This document shows, piece by piece, positions 35,501 through 49,900 of a stretch of DNA of 64,000 nucleotides. The notes beneath the pieces were generated by a model that was not told the DNA's origin, made no database searches, and was given only the letters and a program-made list of their open reading frames with translations. The DNA lies in assembly GCA_036877525.1 (NCBI GenBank), contig JAZGTH010000068.1:5710001-5774000 (forward strand). The letters are read 5' to 3'. Position numbers and translations under genes: made by a program. How positions within the stretch are numbered: the first letter of the stretch is position 1; the number at the start of each line of letters is the position of its first letter. The stretch comes from Chromobotia macracanthus. Taxonomy: Eukaryota; Chordata; Actinopteri; Cypriniformes; Botiidae.

Positions 35501-38500
35501 ACCCTCTGTGCCCTTTTTAAGTTGCATTTTTGTAAATGGGGTGCTGGGCTCTGACAAAGGGGTGTTATTGCATGCTGATTCTCTTTTTGATTCCAGTTCT
35601 GTTGAATGTTGTTTCTGGGATGACACTTCTCCAAAAGTATCCAATGGCTTTGTCCAGTCAAGGTGGTGAATGTTGTTGCTTTTAGTCTCATGCTTTGGTT
35701 TTGCACTCTCCCCAAGGACACCAATCATCACACTGTCAATTTTATCCGCAAGTTTATAAGGCCTCTCGTAAGTCTGAAAATAAAAGAGAAAAGAAACCAG
35801 TTAGAAAGGGAACCAACATTATGCAATGCCCAGGTCATACCTGAAAAAAGCTCAAGGGGAGAGAAACCTACACATCCTTTTACACAAGGCAGCCTGACAG
35901 AAAAACATTCACACCCCATCGAAAAACTACGAACTAACTAACTAGGAACCTACATGCTCTTACTGACAATTCTGTTGTGCTGCCAAATTCTCAGCTAGTG
36001 GACCACACCCAGAGAACAGCATATATTATTGTGTACCATTGCACAAGCCTTTAAGACTTGTGGTTTGGGCTGTTAGAAAAAACATATTGCAAGATCAGCA
36101 CTAGATACTAGGATATGTTCTGTAAAGCCATCCTGTTTTCAAAGCCAACAGCTACAGGCAGTAATGAAGTTTAACCACCGATTTGTTTTTCAGCAGGTCA
36201 ACTTCCATTTCAAAGCTTTGAAGCTGAGGCTAAGGCAATCTATGCTGTGGTTTCATATTAGTTTACATCTGGGGTCCCAGTGTTTTCAACAGGATCACGT
36301 CTGACCTTCAAAAGACCAAATACACAATGTACCTTCAGAAGAGGCAACTTGCTAGTATATTTCTGAAACATAGTAATAAAATAAATAAATTAGAGAATCA
36401 TACAAAGAGTCTTTAGGCTTTTAAAGTGCTTTAAATAAAGAGGTAGGAATAAGTTTCTTTGACATTGACACAACTGATTACATCAGCTGAAGATAATTTG
36501 ATCTCCTGGAGTCTGATTTGTTTGGGTCAGAGCCTAGCAAATAAAAGAATTTCCGACATAAACCAAAGTGCTGCGTAGTAAAACAAATATGAAATGAAAC
36601 AAAATTTAATGAGTTTATGTAAGTGCCCTTTCACTTAGATCTGACCAACTAATACTTTTAGAAAAAGCAACATTTCTTAGGGTGAGCAAAACTACCTAGA
36701 TGTTTACACCAGGTCTTTAGTAGGAGCCATGGTCTTGCAGATGCTTTAACACACTGAGCCTGGTTCTTCTGCAGGCAGGCAATGGGAGCTCAAACCTGGT
36801 TGCAACATTTCCCTGTGCCCCATTATTTTTGCTCTCTCTAATGTTCTATGACAAAAGTAAATTGTTATTTGAAAGGATAACTGCAATGTTGTCTATTTAA
36901 TTGAGAATTCTTAAAACCAATTCGAAAACCACAGGAGCTACCTTTGACAGGTTAAATGACTGCAGACAATTACGCAGTCCACTGATATACCTTATAACGG
37001 TGACCTGCCTACCTCTCACACGGTTTGGAATCGCCTTTTTGTTCTTCCTCTAATCAGCTCAGAGCAATGCCTCAGTTAACTCCACAGCACCTCCTCAAAG
37101 GAACCCAGGCAGGCAGGACTTTTATCTGCTATGTACAGCCCTCACCTAAGATACCCCAGCATTGCATACATGTGTGTGTTCAGAAGTCATCCCTCAGCTT
37201 AATCCTCTCCAATATCATTCAATCAGTAGTTTTTAATTAAAGGGAAGCAGACATTAATGAGGGATCACTCCTGTGCCAAGCTTGTCCTTTTTATTTCCCT
37301 CAACTGTGAGAAACTGCATCACCTTTCAGATTCCCAATTCTGTAATCCTATGAGGAATTTGCGATCTTCCCGGCCCACAGGATACAGTCTCTGGTGCTGA
37401 ATGCCAAGTCTCCCGGACACCATTTAATTTGCCATTTAAATATAACGCCATTTAAAATGGCGTTATATTCCCCCTCCCATCTCCAAAACAACATCTGAGG
37501 GAAATGGCATAACCTCAGCACTGAGGATGTCAACATCATTCTGCAAACTCATGATGACACTCAATTTCTGTCTAGGAAAATGACAGCCAACTGCTTTCAT
37601 TTAATTGTTCTGCTTCTGTCATTTTTTTCCTTTCACCAGATATAAAAAAACATTCCAATTTCCTCTTGTTTATACAGTTTAGCTATATATATATATAAAT
37701 AAAGGTTTTTGAGTCAGTCAGGATTTTATGACAATGACATTCAAGTCGATACACAAAGTCCATTTATATGCTTGCCATCAAATTTGTTGTCTCTAGATGC
37801 TACATACCAAGTTTCAAATTTGACAAACACTGTGGGAGGAGTTTGAAAAAGAAGGTTTTCAATATAATTCAAAATGGCAGATAGTAAGTAGTGCAGGACA
37901 AATTTGATATTATGGTACTCGGCATGAGCCAAAGAATCTAAAGAAAGAAGCTTGATGTGTGTTATTTTAATCACATTATAAGCATTTTTGTACATTTTGG
38001 TAAATTATTTGACCACTAGGTGGTGCCAGCCCTAAGCTTTGCAGGCTACCCCAGACTATCGTGATGATGAACCATAATAGATGATAATAATAAATAAATG
38101 AACTATAATAAATTGGATATCCTTTGACTCGGTATGTCTCAAGGAATCTAAAGAGGCCACTCTCATGATTTTAGACCAAAGTTTTAAATAGTCATGAGCA
38201 AAAAACAATTTTTCGTATCTCTGGACCAATGGGTGGGGCTGTGACGAAACTGTGCATATAACCTTAGTTCATGCCTGTGATGACATATACCAAGTTTCAT
38301 GTTAATACACCACAGTATTGCCAAGATACAGCCTTATCTATTTTAGATATTTTTCTCCGAAAAATTTGTAGACATGATATACGAGAACTGTAAGGGGTAT
38401 CAACATAACTTTATGTCATCAGTGTCTCTAGATGCTATGTGCCAAAATTTTGTGCAAATCTGACAAAGGCTGTTGGTGGAGTTAGATAAAGTAGGCTTTT

Positions 38501-41500
38501 TGGAACATTTAAAATGGCAAGAAATTGTTCATGATAGAAAATGATGTCATAAGGGGGAATTGGAATCAGAATGAGCTAAGGAATCAGAAGAAATAAAGAA
38601 TTGTGTTTCTATGACTTACAAGTCAAAAGCTATGACCATAACCATGAGTGAAATTTTGAACAGTTGGTGATGCTAGAGGTTTTGAGGTAGAGACTCCAAA
38701 TTTGTTATGAAAACACGTCAGATTGTCCTCTTTCTTTGTGCCAAATTTCACAACTTTTTACTGTTTTGTTCTATGGGCTGCCATGTACTTCCATGGAAAA
38801 AGAGGAATGAGAACATTAACAGATAAAATCGTATGCTGTTCAGGGTTTTTGTTGAGAGAAATTTTTTCAGTTCACATTTTGATGTTTTAATGAGGCTGAG
38901 AGGGAGCAGCATGTCCTATGTTACAAATACGGCATTGCTTTGTGTAAATACACCACAACATACTGCATTATTGTGGTGACAGAGAGTCCCTCACCAGATA
39001 ATAAAAATCTCTGCAGTTATAAATGTCCTCTAATGAGCACTTCTTATCTGCTGTAAACAGAGAAGCGGTTCTGGCAGGGTCACTGGGCAGTCTGGCGCTG
39101 TAGGCACCAAATCCTGGCGGACACCATTTCACTCAAAGCCAAAAACTGCAGGAGATGAGTCAGTCTCAGACCAGATAAACAGACAGCCGAGAGTCCTATG
39201 CATTATAATAAGCTAAGTTTGGCAACCTGATGGAGCCCTGCATACCCCATTTTGACCCCTCGCATTTCTTGCTAGCTCTTGTTGTTCTCTTCATTTTTTC
39301 CGCCTCCATCACGTCATGGTAATTCACCAGCCAAAGACTTATTGGCCTCTTGTGTGTTTGGTAACCATGGGATACTTTGAGTCAGAGCCACCAAATATAG
39401 ACAGAAACACAATGAGCCAAATATACAACTTTGTCTGACTGATACCCAGCCAAACTCACTTTACCCGCCACTAAATTCTGCCCGTCATGCAGGAGCTCAG
39501 TGTTTGCCTCTTAGATTGACAGATGAGCAGTCCAACAGTCTGATGCCAAATCAACACAGCGTGGCATGACGCTGAAATTTGGACAGTGACAAATGATGGG
39601 ATAACATTCAAACAGCTTGAAGAAGCAAAGTTATGCAAAATGCAACCAGCGCACTGCAAATGTGAAGGTCGTTTCTGGTCGTTTTTGATGTCATCTCAAG
39701 CTTTTATAGATCGATTAACAAGATGGCAGGTCCACTTTGTTTTCTAAGCGAATGGCAGAGTTCTAGCCACAGGCTAATTGGCCAAATTGCAGCCTTTGTA
39801 GAATGGTCTCAGTAACACTTTCAGAATTGGTTAGTGAAAGCCAGTACTGACCTGTTAGACAACCCTTATGCTGTTGTGGCCTTGGAAATCTGAAACCGGA
39901 CTGAAGACACACACACACACCCTGTGTTTTTTACCTGATCTGAAAAATCTAGATCTGGTTACAGAGCTTGAAGCATCTTTAAATCTTCCTAGCACATACT
40001 AAATGGCCACTAATTTGACACAGTGGATGAACAAGGAGAAAAGGGGCTTTTTTAGTCTTGTATACAGTAAATCTATGTGGAAACGTCTCTTGCCCCTAAA
40101 TATTAATGAAAAGATTTAATGTCATGCATTTGAAACATAAAAACATAAAGCTTCTATGATGTCACCAAGGATGCTCAATTATTGCCTTCCAACTTTCAAT
40201 CAAGCCCACAAAAATCATCAGATATTTTCCAAACCACTTGACATGTTAGATACACAGGCAGCCAGTATCAATTTACAAAGGATTTTCCCTCATCGTCTCC
40301 ATATGGACACATAATGCAGTTAATTCAAACAACCATTAGTTTTTTATTAGGTTTAAGTGTATTAAAGATAACACTGACATTCTAAATGTCTTATCAGTGC
40401 TTAGGCCAATAAAATGTCAAATTAATATGGTCTGAGTAACACTGCACGCTTTTTACTATCCATAACCTCCAAAAACTGTGCTTAAACTGTACTGTTTCAC
40501 AGTAAACTAGACATCACACATTTTCACTTGACACCAGTTTAGTAGAATCGCTAACTCTGTCTGCACAGATATTAAAGAAAGAGTTCATCCATCAAAACAA
40601 TAATCCTAGAGTAAAAATAACTGAACCTGTGTTACAGCTCAAATAATACACAATTCTGAGAAAGAATTAGGAACATAGGAGATGATTTCTATTTTAAGAT
40701 TATTTTCTTAGTAAAGATATTGTGCCATAAATGCTGTGAATTGATTTAGTAACTGTGACATCCCGTTAGCGGGTGATAAATGGTTTACGTTTAACTTTAA
40801 CTTAATTCTCAGTCACTCTCACTCTTCCCTAACACATTAAAATTAGCATAAAAATAACTAGTTCACAACGGAAACAATTAGCAGCCATTTCAATTTTGCA
40901 CCCTCTCACTCTAATGCGTTTAATGATGAATTTGATTGGAGGAGAGGGTCAATCGCAAAAAAGCCCTTCTCTCATTGGTTACGCTGCCGTACTCTCTCAT
41001 CTCTTAATTTGCCTTTTAATACTATTAGCCCTCGTAATCACTGTAATTGGCTTTAAAATTCCAGTCACACTGTGTGTTTGTTAGCGTGGCGAATAATTCA
41101 TTATGAGCAGTCCCGCTTGAACTGACTGATTAACAGACCACAGGCAGCAGCAACGGCACTATCTACCGTTAACGCATTAAGGATAAACCGCACTGTTGAC
41201 TGCCAGATAATGAACGATTCTGAAAAGCATTCTGAGCACCCTCCCCGAGGGTGTGTGTGCAGTTGACACAATACCAGCTACATGATATTTGTCACTCATC
41301 ACAATTTGTGCAACTTCCTTCATTCTGAATGAAGGCCCATGTGGATGATGGCTGTTCACAAACGTGGTTCTGAGTCCCATTAAAAAAATGCCAGTGAATA
41401 CGTTAAGCCACAGCTCCAACAATGCATCTTGCAATACCAAAATAGCATACCCAGTTTGTACTAAAGGTGCTGAGAGAACATGTGATTGACTAATAAAACG

Positions 41501-42987
41501 TTTGCAGCAGTTCTGCTAAATAGGATATTAGAACGCATCAGAGTTCTGTGCCATCCTGCCGTGTGCTAGACGCCAACAAACCAAAATGCTAAGATTCTAG
41601 AAACATCTGTTTGCTCTTCAGTGCAATTCACTCAGAACAGCAGCTGAAGAGAAAATACATCCATTGAGCAGTGCGTCACTACCTTATGGCCAATGTGTGG
41701 AGAAGCAAACCATTTATTAAAGGGATAGTTCACCCAAAAATGAAAATTCTTTCATCATTTAAACTCATACGTTTATTTATGCTGCTGAACACTAAAGACG
41801 ACATTTTTAACTATGCTGGTAACCAAACAACACTAACACCCATTGAATTACATTGTATGGACACAAACCACTTCTCACAAACCATTGTATGTCACCACTG
41901 AGACATTTCTCAAAATCTTTTGTGTTCTGCTGAAGTAAAAAAAGTAAAGGTCTGGAATGACATGAGGGTGAGTAAATGATGGAACAATTTTCATTTTTTG
42001 GTTTGAGCTATCCTTTTAAGTACTAGTCTAGCCCCTGCTAAAAAAGACAGACTTAAAGCAACTTTTCTAAAACCAACTATATCAGGTTATCCAGGCTGGG
42101 AGACGGGCTTAAACCATCTGAGACCGGGTCCAGCATTCCTTTCAGCAGGATATTGTTTGACATCTACTATTGGCTGCCAGGAACCTGCTTGCTTTTCTAA
42201 AACCGTTAGATTCATTGCTCCTGCTTGAATGCTACACAGACATGCTGCACTGCTAATTGCAATGTAAATATTTACAGAGAGGAAGGGGTTTGCAGTCCCT
42301 TCCTAAAAAATGAGACAACATGTCAAGCCGCCATCAGTAAAATGAAGTATGCTTCACCTGCACTAATAGCTGCAGTCTGCAGGGGTCATGCACTGAAGCC
42401 ATTCAGCTATGTGACTGATATCTCTTCACAGCTGTGCTCCCGCTGCAACGCTCCTCTTCAACAGCTATCTCATTTCCATTTCTGACAATGACGATGATTG
42501 TTTAGTGCTTCGGTTAAAGAAAGATCGTAACTAAATGAAAGCAAATGAATTATACCTATAAAGCTTTGATACTTATAAGTCTGTGAAGACAGAAGAGCCT
42601 GAATTCATTTCAAACATAATGTTATGATTTGTGTCTGTGCTCTGCATTTACCTGCACTGTTAGGGTGTTCTTGGTGGATGCTAGGTGGTTATGTGTTGGA
42701 TAACATTCCACCGATGACAACAAAGCATGACAAGTGTTCCCACTGAAAACGTATTCACTCTTTTATACATGAGAAATTGTTGCTGAATGAAATCTTTGAT
42801 GACGGAGCACATTACACACGTCTGATTTCTGGCTGACCTCTTTAGTGATTTAGGAAGCTGAACGTTGGGTGTATGAACTGGCCTCCAAAATCTGGAAAGA
42901 ACGAAACGACGCTTCTCCAAAAAAAGAGAAAAATAAACTGCCAAATCTACAGAATAAAAGCACCCCTCACATCTCTCTGTCTCTCAT

Positions 42988-43035
<48 letters not shown>

Positions 43036-43449
43036 ACACACAGAGACACAGAGACACACACACACAGACACACAGAGACACACACACACACACAGAGACA
43101 CACAGAGACACACACACAGACACACACAGAGACACACAGAGACACACACACAGACACACACACACACAGAGACACACACACAGAGACACAGAGACACACA
43201 CACACAGACACACACAGACACACACACACACACACACAGAGACACACAGAGACACACACACAGACACACACAGAGACACACAGAGACACACACACAGACA
43301 CACACAGAGACACACAGAGACACACACACAGACACACACACACACAGAGACACACACACAGACACACACACAGAGACACACACACACACACACAGAGACA
43401 CACACACAGAGACACACACACAGAGACACACACACAGAGACACACACAG

Positions 43450-43483
<34 letters not shown>

Positions 43484-43511
43484 ACACACACAGACAGACA
43501 CACACACAGAG

Positions 43512-43543
<32 letters not shown>

Positions 43544-43927
43544 ACACACAGAACACACAAGACACACACACAGAGACACACACAGAGACACACACAGACA
43601 CACACACACACACACACAGACAGACACACACACAGAGACACACACAGACACACACACACACACAGACAGACACACACACAGAGACACACACACAGAGACA
43701 CACACACACAGACACACACACAGACACACACACAGACAGACACACAGACAGAGACACACACACACAGAGACACAGACACACACACAGAGACACAGACAGA
43801 CACACACACTACCCTTCAAATAGTTCTCTGCAGCCTTTTATTTGGCAAGATGCCTGGTGGCTTCAGTGTTTCATTTTTTCCTGTGTATAGGTCTGGGCAG
43901 ATGTCCAGAAAGGGTCCGGCACAAAGA

Positions 43928-43962
<35 letters not shown>

Positions 43963-46900
43963 AAAGAGAGAGAGACATACTCAGGGGGAAATGACAGAGA
44001 GAAGACCCCCCAAACTCCCCTTTTCTTTCATAACTATTCCCTCCAAAAACTGCAGTGATTGATATGAGCCCCCTTGGCTTTGAAACAACCCTACACCCAC
44101 TTTCTGCACCAGTTTACTGTGGCCCTGCCCTTGCACCCCCTCAACAACCCCCCCTGCAGTGGACCACCCTACCCTGTGGGAACAGCGCGCGGTCAAAGGC
44201 ATCCCCCTCCTTCTCCTCGGCAGACCCCACCCCCCCGGGTTCCATTGAGAGCCGGGCAGCCTTCTCTGATGTGCCCTGCTTTGTGTGACAGTCTGACAGG
44301 TCCAGAGCAAACAAACAAAATGAATACTAACACCCCTTTGTGTTCGCTTCCCAACCAGAGGCACTTAAAGATTGGGGGGGGGGGGGGGGTATGGTGGTAA
44401 GTGCAGCCCTGGGAGTGGTGACAAAAGCTGGGGGAAATAAGAAACTCTGGACCCCAGATACTACATAGACAAAAATAGCCCCACACACCCACTGCCCCCT
44501 TCCTCTGCAGAGAATAAAGAGCTCCATTTAGCAGGCCTGTGGGCCACGGTGTCTTACGGTGTGTCTGGCCCGATACATGTCAGTGGAGGACAGCAGTGGG
44601 CCAATAGCAGGCCAGTAAGTCTGTTCCTCCAGACTACACCAGCAGACATTCACCGCTTCCCCATTCATGACCTCACGAGTGGAGTGCTTTCATTCAGGGA
44701 CTGGGAACAAGAGAAAGATATTACACAGCTGAGGGGTCGAGCTGGGTGGTGGGTTTAATTTGAAGCTTGTCTTCTGAAGCTTCAGGTGAAATGAAAACAA
44801 AACGAAAACAAAGTTAGACTTCGACGTCAAGCAAACTAGCATCAAAATGCTGATAGGAACAAAATTCTAGTCACTAGTAGTAACTTAAAAATACAAACAT
44901 TTACAAAATATAACATAAAACATCTGTTTTTAATAAAACAAACAACTTAATTGTATTTCCCACAATTCAGCACTACACATACTGTAAGGAACTTGCTCGA
45001 AATGGCAGATGATTGGTGGAAGAACTGCATATAATGAAACGTTACATTTCTTTTGTGTGTGAAATTACCTCCATTTCCAGCAATAACGCAGGCAATAATC
45101 TGCTCAGCTGTCACTGGCTTATTTCACCTGGGTCCTAATGGTTTTGCATATCAATGACCCAAGCAGATGTTCTGAGACAAATTATCAACAAAGACTGTGA
45201 CAGACAACCGGGCTCAATGAAATCATTGAGTTTTGTATAAAAGAAAATTAAAAACTAAATCACGGTCCCTGATAATATCACTTGATGCTGACTAAACAAA
45301 AACTGAGGCTCCTTGCCTCAAGCTAAAGCTAGAAACAGTATCATGGAACATGAATATGCTAATCATTCACTGCCATAGTCCCGCTACAGTAACCAAATCT
45401 TCATTTTTTGGGCAGGTAATTTCAAACAATAAAAAAACGACAGATTTTAAATGGACTGAAGAAAAAAATGTCAGTTTCCAAAATATTGTGCTTTTTTAAG
45501 AACTATGCAGATTGTATCCTCTCACACAAACAAAAGCTATAGGATCTGCATTTTCAAAAAGTCATTTGACCACAACCCATAAAGTCCTGGAATGTGAAAT
45601 GGCCAGGCAGCCATTTTAAGAAAAGGAAATGATCCCAGGTCTGTGAGATTCTGAGTTATTTCAGTTTGTGGAAATGCTTCAGGCACCAAAATGTCAGAAG
45701 AAGAAACACACACAGACGCAGACCTGATGGAATGTGTTCCTCCCCACAAACCAAACAGTGTAATTAACACAACGTGATTGCAGACGTATCATAGGGAGCC
45801 ATTTAAAGCTGAAGTCTCCGTTCCAGTATTGCTCCTGTGGGATGATTTTACTCTGAGCAATGAGAACATCAGTTTGTGGAAGTGAGATTCTTTTTCAATC
45901 AAAAATGTTTTTTTTGAGAATCTAAGCTGAATAACTCTCTTGATAGTCTATCAGACTGGGTTGTCTCTTTACTACACAGTAGGTAGATAAATACAGAGAA
46001 TGCATTTAAATCCTGAATGAATGATTTGTTTTTTATTCTTTGCATTGTGTTCCAGTGTAACAACATGCATGCTGGACAATCCTGGGTCTTTCTGGGGTGT
46101 AGATCAGCACAGTTACATGTTCCACATGCAAATGGTCAACCAACATGACCTGATGAAGAGCGGTCTGCTGGATAAGTTAAAAGGTCAGATAGGGACATCA
46201 ACCTACCAGCAGCATGTTAGTTACCAGACAATGCATAAAATGACTTTATCTAATGTTATAATGTTCCTAAATGCTTTCAGTACATAAAAGGGAACATTCT
46301 GTAAATGTTTACGGAATCTACACCTGCTTCTTGTCAGTGAAGGGTTTATTTTTGGCACGTGGCTTTGGTAAAGATAGCATGACTTGTATTTTTGGTAGGG
46401 CAGAAAATAGGTGAATCCAACTGGTCCTAATTTAGAAATACTCTACTAGAGTATCTGGGCAGAGACGTGGCACTGGATTTCCAACACTCCCAAGACTTCA
46501 TTCAGTGACATTTCATTAGGGTTCGATGACAAATCCAGACAGATACAACACTTATAGTAATGCTCTCAACACTTGCTGTGAAAAACACTTGGCAGCAGTC
46601 CTCCATAACAGGAAGAATAAAGAAAAATTAGGGTACAATAGTTTAAACCAATTAAAAGGATTGCTTAGTTTCAGTCGTTGAGTTACTGAACAATGGCTGC
46701 TTTGTGTTACTTGTGCTACTGCTGGAATCTGTATGCACAAAACCTGATCCAGTGGTTTCTACACAAGGACAAACGTTCTGAAAGTGTCAGATGTTAAAGT
46801 GTCACTTTGTGATAAAATCAATGACCTTCTTAACAGAAACTCAGCACATTAACGTACAAGCAGATCGATGCTAAACTGCACACTCAAAGTTTAAGTGACT

Positions 46901-49900
46901 CCAAATGATGACCCAAAAGCCTCGTCATATTTCACAATCACGTTTCAGAGAATGAACACAGAGTGCTAGTTGACATGTACAGTGGAAATAACCTTGAAAA
47001 GCAGTAATGCCATATGACACTGTGAGACTTTAAAAGGTCATACAATTCTGGCCCACTCAGACTCTGACCATCAGCATAAAGTCCACTCTGGCCACTGGTG
47101 AGCTTATACAGGCCAAAAGCTGCCCACATACACAGGAAGGGTCTGTCTGACCTACATGAACAACTGCAATTTGGTTAGTTGTTGTTGTTTAGAAGTGGAG
47201 TTTTCTTAAATACTTGACTTCAGAATAATAGACCAGGATCAAAAACAAATAGCCAGACTTACAGAATCACCAAAAAATGTGTAATAATTTTACAAACATA
47301 AAATACAATCTTGATTAAGGGCTACTAAGTGCATCAACCAAAACCCCAAAACAATATCTTTTAACCTCGCAAATATCTCAAATGTGGCAAATTTTGGTGA
47401 ATACAGTGACTAAGGGTGTACTCACACTAGACACTCTGAACCATGCCTGAGAACCGCGAACCGTGTCTGAGCCCCAAATTCCAGTTCGGTCGACCAGTGT
47501 GATCACTCCGAACACCGGTTTGCATGTAGTGTGATCACTAACTGTACCACAGCACAGAACAGCTACTCATCATTATGACAACAAACACATTCTATTATTA
47601 CTTAAATAGAACATTTTTCACTGTCCTTTTGCACTCGGGCACGATACAAGGCAACCGTGCCTAGTGTGAGTACATCCTAATTCCTTCTTTAGACTTATTT
47701 GTTCCAAGTAGCTGATAGAAGCTGTGTAAAGCCAGTCAGTCTGATTGGAACTGGTGACTTCAGCAGCTCGTGAAAGTGATATGTAATACACATCAGACAA
47801 TCGTCTGTGGGCATGTTTTCTGAGGCTGAGACTATTTTGATCTTAACATTAGTTTAGTACGCAGCATCTTCATTTGTTTGTTTGTAAGTAAAACTATAAA
47901 CAGTGTTGCTTTTAATCTCAGATTAGATTGTATGTTTAAAAAACAAATTACATTAATAAATTACATGTTAATCTAATTACACACAAAGGTGTTTAAAGAA
48001 TACTGTAAGAGTATTAACCAATGCAAGTGAATGCAATAGCACGCAAATTTCACAGATACTCAAAAGATCAGCTACAGAACATGTCACTGCTTTACCTGTA
48101 CTTTAACCTGAACACACTTGCGTGTGTGTAACATTTATTACACATACATCCACACTTACACGCTTCCCCACCACTGCATTATGTGCGTGGGGTAAAGATC
48201 ATGGTAAAGTAACATTCCACATAGAGTGAGACACAGACCTGTGAAAAGAAGAAAGGGGGTAATAGGGTTTAGTGTCTAATCCCACATGGGACTGAAGGAT
48301 TTGCAAGGACACCCAAACCATCCCCAGTGAAAAGATACCTGCTCACCTTCAGCAGCCGCAGAGCACGTGTGGTCAGATATTACTGTCAGCTGGCTCATAT
48401 CATCTCCACACACCTTTACACTGGTAACATGTAACGCAACTGGTAAAAGTCCATTTTTTGTTTGCTTGTTTTTAACACTGCGCTAGCTTCATTAGTCTTG
48501 TTAATGCCGAAATAAAATTTTGAACACATATAATAATATAAATATATTTTATAATTATTGATAGAAATATATTTTTGTCTACAAAATAATTGTAAACATT
48601 TAAGCAATAATGTTTCAGAATACAACATTTTTAAAATATGAAATATTTTAGTACCTTGTTTCTAAACTTTTGACCGGTAGTGTAAATTAAACGGATCCTG
48701 GCCTGTCTTTATTCTAAACCTTTTTTAACAGTCCATCATTTACCAGCATCATTTCATTTGAAAACCACAGCAAGGCTCAGCAGCAGGAGTCCAATTTCAC
48801 AGGCTCGGCTGTAGTTTCTCATGAGCAGAGCACGGCCCTCAGAATAAAGGGGCTCTTTCATGGCTCTGGGCTGGTTGAGAGGGCCACTGCATTGGTTTGC
48901 TCTCCCTGTTTTGTCCTCACAATTAGACTGACACTGAATACTCAGAAGGGTCACTCCTGGTGTCACACTAACAAAATACCCAAAACAAACACTATTCTCT
49001 TCATTAGTTCACCATGCCTTTGTCCCTTCACAGGCCTCCAGAGTAACTGTTCATCTTTGAGGACAACTTCTGCATTTTAAGTATTTCAATGACGGCATTC
49101 ATTTTTCTCTGAGCAAAGAATGGCTCTCCATCCAGCTTCAAAATGCCTCATATTTTAGTGACATTGCTGTCACCAGACACAATATTAGTTAGTATATTTG
49201 AAGGGTATATATACAATATTAGACTGTATGTGTTAGAATGATTACATCATGTTATTAAAGTACCACCATGTGACCACCTGACACCACACTTGTATCACAG
49301 CACTGCCTTGTAATGCTTTCATAGTTCCAATTAATTTCATAAACCATCTTTAATTTTAACAGAACGTCTGCATATCCCGGCCTGAGATGACATAGTCTGC
49401 CACAATTAATTACAAGATTTCAAAGGTCTGATGAGTCAGAAACTGGATAAGATGCTTTTTTCTGTGTCCGCCAACATCTCGGTAGCAGGGGCGATCTGCA
49501 GCAGAAAGCTGATGGGTCCGCTCTCATTTCACTGACAAACTCAGTTGGGTGTCAGGTGAGATCTAATAAAAGTCAATATGCCACATGGCCCCCGTGGCTG
49601 TACTGTGAGCCGCCAGGACTCAATATCACTCATTTATTCTGTTTATTTCCATCTGTATCGCCATGCTGAGGTTTGGGTTCGCAGGCAAAACACCTTTTTG
49701 ACAGTGTATCACAGGGCTAATTTACAGGGCTAGTGGTTTTAAGGTGGGATGAGACAACTGATCAAAAAACATTTTTTAAAGGCAACAAGCACGAGAATCA
49801 CATTACAATAACCTGAAACTAACAGCATGACAACAGAGACTGTATCACTGACAATGTGCTAAAAAAATTATTCGGACTCCTAACCAATGAGCAGAAACGG

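Larger units (their letters stand above)
38961..41716. other. setbp1: setbp1 large intron with non-repetitive candidate regulatory stretches
   Basis: No exon was recognised. The parts 39180-39780 and 40880-41240 are listed separately as candidate conserved elements. A short (AC) tract lies at 39910. Confidence 0.4.

Noticed and set aside
35244..35669. 141-residue plus-strand open frame
   Set aside because: It is the antisense shadow of the setbp1 giant exon.
39934..39975. Possible setbp1 mini-exon with CAG/GTAAAA donor on the minus strand
   Set aside because: The useful frames run into stops within a few codons or have the wrong phase for a 0-0 exon.
42869..43933. Long open frames on both strands (CVCVSVCV-like and HTHTHTD-like)
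   Set aside because: They arise from the CA/CAGA microsatellite, which lacks stop codons in most frames.
43981..44364. 127-residue minus-strand open frame in the GC-rich island
   Set aside because: Low-complexity Gly/Pro/Arg text with overlapping frames on the other strand and no homology I recognise.
48359..48410. Possible setbp1 cassette exon ending AAG/GTGAGC on the minus strand
   Set aside because: The donor looks good, but the frame does not resemble the expected peptide and the nearest acceptor gives a stop or the wrong phase.
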